Below, piece by piece: positions 60,004 through 64,000 of a stretch of 64,000 nt of DNA. Source of the stretch: Lentzea flava (GTDB lineage: Bacteria > Actinomycetota > Actinomycetes > Mycobacteriales > Pseudonocardiaceae); the NCBI RefSeq assembly GCF_014648475.1, contig NZ_BMRE01000030.1, forward strand, positions 40,738 through 104,737, written 5' to 3'. How positions within the stretch are numbered: position 1 is the first letter of the stretch; each line of letters opens with the position of its first letter. The position numbers were made by a program, and so were the translations under genes. The notes beneath the pieces were generated by a model. The model searched no databases, was not told where the DNA came from, and worked only from the letters and a program-made list of their open reading frames with translations.

Positions 60004-60680
60004 GAACTGTCCTTCGCCGCGGACCAGCCGCCGTCGACCACGATCTCCGCACCCGTCACGAACGACGCCCCCGGAGACAACAGAAAACCGATCACCGAGG
60101 CCACCTCTGCCGGGTCGCCGAGTCGCCCGGCGGGGGTGGCTCGGGCACTGCGTTCCCGATCCTCCTGCGACACCCGGTCCCACGCCGCCGTCAGCACGGG
60201 ACCTGGCAGCACCGCGTTGACCCTGACCTGCGGGGCGTACTCGACGGCGAGCTGGCGGGTGAGAGCCACCAGCCCGCCCTTCGAGGCCGCGTACGCGCCG
60301 TGGCCGGGGATGCCGAAGTGCGCGTGCACCGACGACACCAACACGACCGAGCCGTTGCGTTGCCGCAGTGACGGCAGACAGGCCAGGAGGCCGTGGAAGG
60401 CGCCGCCGAGGTTGACCGCCAGCTGGCGTTCCCACTCGGCGGGCGTGGTGCGGTCGAGCGGTGTGACGGTGACCGTGTAGGCGTTGCTCACCAACGCGTC
60501 CACGCCGCCGTCGCTCAGCTCGACCGCCCTCTGCCAGATCTCCGGGTCGCTGACGTCACCACGGACGGCGACGTCGCCCTCCAGGTCGATCCCGATCACC
60601 CGGTACCCGTTCTCGGTCAGGTGCTGTGCCGTCGCGGCACCGATTCCCGCTGCCGCACCCGACACCACCGCGCACTTCAC
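60000..60680 (-). CDS. SDR oxidoreductase, candidate sugar (galactose) dehydrogenase
   Basis: A 226-aa classical short-chain dehydrogenase. The cofactor motif is VSGAAAGIGAAT, Asp32 (GIDLEG) selects NAD, NA(Y) sits at residue 66, and the catalytic set is Ser117, Tyr130, Lys134 (YAASK). Between a secreted alpha-galactosidase and D-galactonate dehydratase, oxidation of D-galactose to galactonolactone is the inferred reaction. A dehydrogenase for another sugar is possible. GTG 60680 begins the fold directly; it starts 10 nt after the alpha-galactosidase stop. Confidence 0.8.
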   Translation of the reverse strand: MKCAVVSGAAAGIGAATAQHLTENGYRVIGIDLEGDVAVRGDVSDPEIWQRAVELSDGGVDALVSNAYTVTVTPLDRTTPAEWERQLAVNLGGAFHGLLACLPSLRQRNGSVVLVSSVHAHFGIPGHGAYAASKGGLVALTRQLAVEYAPQVRVNAVLPGPVLTAAWDRVSQEDRERSARATPAGRLGDPAEVASVIGFLLSPGASFVTGAEIVVDGGWSAAKDSS

Positions 60681-60690
60681 GCACGTTCTC

Positions 60691-62700
60691 CTAGAGCCTC
60701 TGCCGGTAGACCTTGTTGTCCGGCCCGCGCACGACTGTCCACGCGGAACCGTCCGGTCCAGCAGTAGCACCGACGGCGCCGACGAGCGAGTTGCTCGGGA
60801 ACTCACCACGCTTGAACCAGCCGCCCCACGCGCCGTCCGTGCGGTTGACCTGCCAGAGCGTGTAGTCACTGGCCCGCGCGAACAGGTAGATCCGGTCCTG
60901 GTACTCGACCATCGTCGGGCTGCCGGAGATCACGCCACCGAGTGACGTCCACTCGCCGCCGTCGACCGGGCGCACCCAGACGCTGTCGTCGGCGGTCCGG
61001 ACGGCGACGTGCCCACCCGCCACGCTCGGCCGGCCGTAGATCGGGGCGTCACCGGGCGCGCCGAGCGAGGTCCAGCTGCCGTTGTACCGCCACACCCTGC
61101 CGTCGGAGCCGCGGGCGACGATCGTGCCGTCCTGCGCGACGCTCGGCGCGTCGGTCAGCTTGCCACCCAGCGACTTCCAGGTACCCCACCGTCCGTTGTG
61201 GAGCGTGCGCCGCCAGGCCCTGTTGTCGGTGCCGCGCACGGTGACCTCGACGTCGGAACCGACGGTGCGGACCGCGGGCTGGCCCAGGATCGCCTTGCCG
61301 AGGCCGGACCACCTGCCGTTGCTTTGCACCCGCAGCTCGCCACCGATCGTGCGGGCGAACACCAGTGCGCTGTCGCCGACGCGAGCGATCGCGGGTGACG
61401 CGGTGGCGTTGTCCCCGACCGCCTCGCCGGGCACGAGGTCCGTACCGCGCAGCCTGAACATCGCCGTGCCGTGCGGAGGAACCGTGACGGTGTACTTGTC
61501 GGTGGCGGTGCCGCGGTCGGCGCGTGCCCGCAGGTCGCGGACCTTGACCTCGCCCTTCAGTCCCGCGTCGGCGAAGTTCACCGTCATCTCGGCGGGGACG
61601 TCGCGGCGGTTCAGCAGCACGACCGAACGCTCTCCCTTGCGGGACAGGACTTTGCTGTACACGTCGGTGTCGCCCGTCGTGGCGACGCGCACGCCCTGGA
61701 TCGCGAGCGGGTCCCGGTTCACCGCGAGGATCTCCGGGTTCTTCAGCGTGCTGATCATCGACGGCGGCAGCGTGCGCGGGTCGGAACCGATGATCAACGG
61801 CGAGGACATCTGCGCCCACATCACGAACTGCGACGTGGACTCCTCCTCGTTGAGCTCGTAGGCGCCCTGCTGCGTCCTGCGCATCGGGATCAGGTAGTCG
61901 GGGTCGTTGTAGTGCCCCGGCCCCTGCGCCTCGGGGTGGTAGGCGTTGCGATCCATGTTGCGCAGCACGTCACGCCAGATGCCCTCGTACGGCGTGCCGA
62001 ACGCGACGTCCGTGCTGGTGCGCCACGAGTCCGCGTACAACGGCCCGAACGTGTACGAGATCCCCGCGACCTGGTCGGGCGCGTGCGGCACGCCCCACTC
62101 GTCGGTCACCGGGTTGCACAGGTTGAGGACCATCGGCCGCCCTGCCTTCTGCACGGCCCTGCTGAAGTCCGCGAACGCCTGCGCGGGCTTGAGGTTCGCG
62201 AAGATGCCGCACAGGAAGTCGATTTTGATCGCGTCGAACTCCCAGTCGGCGAACCTCTTCGCGTCCTTCTCGTAGTACCCGGCGCTGCCGGCGGCACAGT
62301 TCTTGCCGTCCGACGGCCCGGCGTCGGTGTAGATGCCGGCCTTGAGCCCCTTGGCGTGCAGGTCGTCGACCAGCTTGCCGAGACCGCTGGGGAACTTGGC
62401 GGGGTCCTCGACGAGATTCCCGTTGGCGTCGCGAGGAGTCGGCGCGTTCCAGCCGCCGTCGATCCACACGATGGTGTAGCCCGCGTCGCGCAGGCCGCTG
62501 CTCACCAGGAAGTCCGCGACACCGCGGATGTCCTTCTCGTTCGGCGCACCGAGGCCGAAGTACGTGTTCCACCCCATGTACGGGGTCCTGGCGACACCAC
62601 TGTCGTAGTAAGTGGGCGCTCCCTGGTCGTCACCGGCGTAGGCGGGTGTCGTCACCAGGGACATCAAGGCGATGGCCAACGCGACTCTGCGGACGGACAT
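60691..62700 (-). CDS. Secreted GH27 alpha-galactosidase with C-terminal repeat domain
   Basis: A 669-aa exported enzyme releasing alpha-galactose. A signal peptide (MSVRRVALAIALMSLVTTPAYA) precedes the GH27 barrel: TPYMGWNTYFGLG, IDGGWNAPTP, nucleophile Asp161 (IKIDFLCG) and the HYNDPDYL site with Asp266/Asp268. A Greek-key domain follows (to about 400). Residues about 430-669 are a propeller-like repeat (SPAIARVGD, QPAVRTVGSD, APSVAQDG, RPSVAGGH, SPTMVEYQD) found in other actinomycete hydrolases, probably carbohydrate binding. I chose ATG 62700; the frame continues to 62736. Confidence 0.88.
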   Translation of the reverse strand: MSVRRVALAIALMSLVTTPAYAGDDQGAPTYYDSGVARTPYMGWNTYFGLGAPNEKDIRGVADFLVSSGLRDAGYTIVWIDGGWNAPTPRDANGNLVEDPAKFPSGLGKLVDDLHAKGLKAGIYTDAGPSDGKNCAAGSAGYYEKDAKRFADWEFDAIKIDFLCGIFANLKPAQAFADFSRAVQKAGRPMVLNLCNPVTDEWGVPHAPDQVAGISYTFGPLYADSWRTSTDVAFGTPYEGIWRDVLRNMDRNAYHPEAQGPGHYNDPDYLIPMRRTQQGAYELNEEESTSQFVMWAQMSSPLIIGSDPRTLPPSMISTLKNPEILAVNRDPLAIQGVRVATTGDTDVYSKVLSRKGERSVVLLNRRDVPAEMTVNFADAGLKGEVKVRDLRARADRGTATDKYTVTVPPHGTAMFRLRGTDLVPGEAVGDNATASPAIARVGDSALVFARTIGGELRVQSNGRWSGLGKAILGQPAVRTVGSDVEVTVRGTDNRAWRRTLHNGRWGTWKSLGGKLTDAPSVAQDGTIVARGSDGRVWRYNGSWTSLGAPGDAPIYGRPSVAGGHVAVRTADDSVWVRPVDGGEWTSLGGVISGSPTMVEYQDRIYLFARASDYTLWQVNRTDGAWGGWFKRGEFPSNSLVGAVGATAGPDGSAWTVVRGPDNKVYRQRL

Positions 62701-62773
62701 GCGGTGAGCCTGCCCCTCGCCCGCCACGAGTGTCAAGAATAATTCCTAATTTATGTGTAGTAGGCTGACGCGC
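62701..62773. promoter_or_regulatory. Divergent promoter region of the galactose module
   Basis: A 73-bp divergent gap with an A+T island unusual for this genome (62735-62758), including the 9-nt palindrome GAATAATTC (62737-62745). On the minus strand TTGACA (62736-62731) and CAGGCT (62712-62707) are 18 bp apart. On the plus strand TAGGCT (62761-62766) stands 7 nt before the aldolase GTG, so that mRNA is probably leaderless. A shared operator is likely; no regulator gene is next to it. Confidence 0.5.
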
Positions 62774-63373
62774 GTGAGCTACCGCTACGAGATCACCCAG
62801 GCAGTCGTGCGGCAGGGCATCATCGCGATCGTCCGCACCGGAGATGCGTCGTCTGCCGTCGCGGCCGCCGTTCCGCTGCTGGACGCCGGCCTGACGTCAC
62901 TCGAGCTCCCGCTGACGAACCCTCAGGCGCTGGAGGCGATCGGGCACCTCAGGGGTGCGTATCCGGAGGCCGTGATCGGTGCGGGCTCGGTGCTGGACGA
63001 GGCTTCCGCGGTGGCTGCGGTGCGTGCCGGCGCGCAGTTCCTGGTGGCGCCCAACCTCTCGCTGTCCGTGATCCGGGCAGGGCATCGGTACGGGGCGGCG
63101 GTGCTGCCCGGTGCTGGGACCGTTACCGAGATCGTGCAGGCGATGGAGGCCGGGGCGGATGCGGTGAAGGTGTTTCCTGCGCCTACTACGCGGTGGGTCG
63201 AGGATGTGTTGGCCGTGCTGCCTCATGCGCCGTTGGTGCCTACCGGCGGGATTGCGCCTGGGGATGTTCCTGGATGGTTGGAGGCGGGGGCGGTGGCTTG
63301 TGGGGTCGGGTCGGCGCTTGGTCGTACGCCTCTTGCTGAGATCGAGGCGTTGGTGAGTGGTTCGCGGGGTTGA
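62774..63373 (+). CDS. dgoA: 2-dehydro-3-deoxy-6-phosphogalactonate aldolase
   Basis: A 199-aa class I aldolase (KDPG/KDPGal family), cleaving the phosphorylated keto-deoxy acid to pyruvate and glyceraldehyde 3-phosphate. The LELPLTNPQALEAI segment resembles the IEVPLNSPQ of DgoA more than the LEVTLRT of Eda. GAGSVLDEASAV and the Schiff-base Lys in AVKVFPAP follow. GGIAPGDVPGWLEAGAVACGVGSAL forms the phosphate site. Divergent from the alpha-galactosidase operon, it supplies the last step. The kinase step and a lactonase are not seen in the window. Confidence 0.85.
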   Translation: MSYRYEITQAVVRQGIIAIVRTGDASSAVAAAVPLLDAGLTSLELPLTNPQALEAIGHLRGAYPEAVIGAGSVLDEASAVAAVRAGAQFLVAPNLSLSVIRAGHRYGAAVLPGAGTVTEIVQAMEAGADAVKVFPAPTTRWVEDVLAVLPHAPLVPTGGIAPGDVPGWLEAGAVACGVGSALGRTPLAEIEALVSGSRG

Positions 63374-63410
63374 CGAGCTTTGGTTGCGTCATCGCCGCTT
63401 CGCGACGATT

Positions 63411-63532
63411 GCGATTGGGGCTTGACTTCGGGGCCCTTGCGAGGCGCAGATCGGCCTTAAAAAGCCGGGCATAAGGAGCCCGGCCGATCCGAACACGGTA
63501 GCACCTCGCACCCAAAGTCAAGCCCCAATCGC
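63411..63532. repeat. 122-bp nested inverted-repeat element
   Basis: Outer arms are perfect over 18 bp (GCGATTGGGGCTTGACTT, 63411-63428; its complement 63515-63532). Inside lie TGCGAGG/CCTCGCA (63438-63444 and 63504-63510), GATCGGCC/GGCCGATC (63449-63456 and 63482-63489) and GCCGGGC/GCCCGGC (63464-63470 and 63478-63484). The whole folds as one long stepped hairpin. On the minus strand it carries a TTGACT (-35-like), a TACCGT (-10-like) and an intrinsic terminator. It looks like a mobile-type palindromic repeat or a structured small RNA locus. Confidence 0.75.
63459..63484 (-). terminator. Intrinsic terminator inside the nested repeat
   Basis: On the minus strand GCCGGGC-TCCTTAT-GCCCGGC is followed by TTTTT. 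The 7-bp GC stem, 7-nt loop and T-run are a textbook Rho-independent terminator. It points away from the aldolase gene and would end transcripts entering from the right. Confidence 0.75.
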
Positions 63533-64000
63533 TGGCGTGCGTGGTCGCTTTTGGGCGGTCGGGTTCCGGGAATTACCGCTTGAACAGCGTGGCATCAGGT
63601 GCTGTCCGGCTCGCTTCGCATCGCGGTTTCGAGATGCGCCTCGGCTTCGCTTGCTATTTGCCTTCGGCTTTGCCGATGCCACTGCTTTTTCCGATCCTCC
63701 CGATGCCGACGCTTCACCGGTGCCGTCGCCTCTGTCGGTGCCAGCGCGTCGTCGCTTTCATCGCGCTGGCGTGAGGCGTCGCCGATGCCTGACCGGATTT
63801 TTGGGCATGACTGTGCCACGGCCGTGGTGGTGCTGCACGGCCGTGGCGGTCGAGATGGTGAGGGGCCCTGGTCGGGGTCAGGCGGCGGTGTGGAGCTGGT
63901 TGCGTCTGGGTTTTCGCAGCGGATCCAGCCCAATGCCGCTAAGTTAACGATCTTGGATGTGGCCGTCTGAGGTCGTGAAGTGGTTGGCAGTACTGTGGAT
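63533..64000. other. Right-end stretch without a recognised gene
   Basis: About 470 bp in which every frame is short or of odd composition. Several frames are open by chance (for example a basic, Ser/Arg-rich 112-aa frame on the minus strand), but no family, signal or ribosome-binding site supports them. The part from 63590 to 63800 is rich in TTC/CGC-type runs (GCCTTCGGCTTTGCCGATGCC). The last 60 bp contain AAGTTAACGATC. It may be remnant or flank of a mobile element beyond the window. Confidence 0.5.

Noticed and set aside
63595..63933. A 112-aa minus-strand open frame near the right edge
   Set aside because: Low-complexity, Arg/Ser/Glu-rich and without homologous features; it is more likely chance coding in a repeat-like region.
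63900..64000. Possible insertion-sequence end
   Set aside because: The last bases resemble the AT-richer flanks seen at mobile elements, but no terminal repeat pair or transposase can be shown within the window.

Overview
The window is about 70% GC with a high proportion of GTG starts, many 1-13 nt gene overlaps and several start codons 5-8 nt behind a -10 box (leaderless candidates). DUF397/DUF5753 regulator pairs, a subtilisin-inhibitor (SSI) protein and secreted CAZymes point to a filamentous actinomycete. I infer Pseudonocardiaceae (Lentzea, Saccharothrix or Actinosynnema type); no rRNA or other marker gene confirms this. No tRNA, rRNA, CRISPR array or complete insertion sequence was seen.

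Layout. 1-10.5 kb: the end of an SRPBCC gene and one giant secreted RTX-type protein (3,469 aa). 10.7-23.4 kb: ordinary accessory genes, namely a 2-hydroxyacid dehydrogenase, DUF3291, TetR regulators with visible operators, a lipase, a ChaA antiporter, an SSI inhibitor, an M15 peptidase, a NarL-type two-component system and membrane proteins, plus a 16-copy 15-bp minisatellite. 23.6-25.8 kb: a GH3 beta-glucosidase behind a CelR/LacI-like operator.

25.8-40.7 kb is the most distinctive part: seven minus-strand genes, all overlapping by 1-13 nt. They encode a secondary-lipid (PUFA-synthase-like) iterative type I synthase. Protein 1 is tandem nitronate-monooxygenase/PfaD-like domains-KS-AT-ACP-ACP-KR, protein 2 is KS-AT-DH, and a stand-alone ACP follows. 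Tailoring genes are an alpha/beta hydrolase, an MGT-type glycosyltransferase, a membrane-anchored zinc-ribbon methyltransferase and a degenerate GHMP-kinase homologue. Together they suggest a modified, glycosylated, reduced long-chain lipid of unknown structure.

40.9-52.2 kb: an APH-fold kinase, an orphan winged-helix regulator, a DUF6745-like pair, a MerR-thioredoxin operon, a CPA1 antiporter, a uridine-kinase-like protein, TetR with a divergent MFS-SnoaL fusion, an FAD monooxygenase and a DUF5753/DUF397 pair. 52.4-57.7 kb: a MacAB-like export operon ending in its own OmpR/EnvZ-type system. 57.7-63.4 kb: a TetX-like monooxygenase and a galactose module (secreted GH27 alpha-galactosidase, SDR, D-galactonate dehydratase, divergent KDPGal aldolase) that reads as a partial De Ley-Doudoroff route. 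The window closes with a nested inverted-repeat element and a non-coding, relatively A+T-rich stretch.
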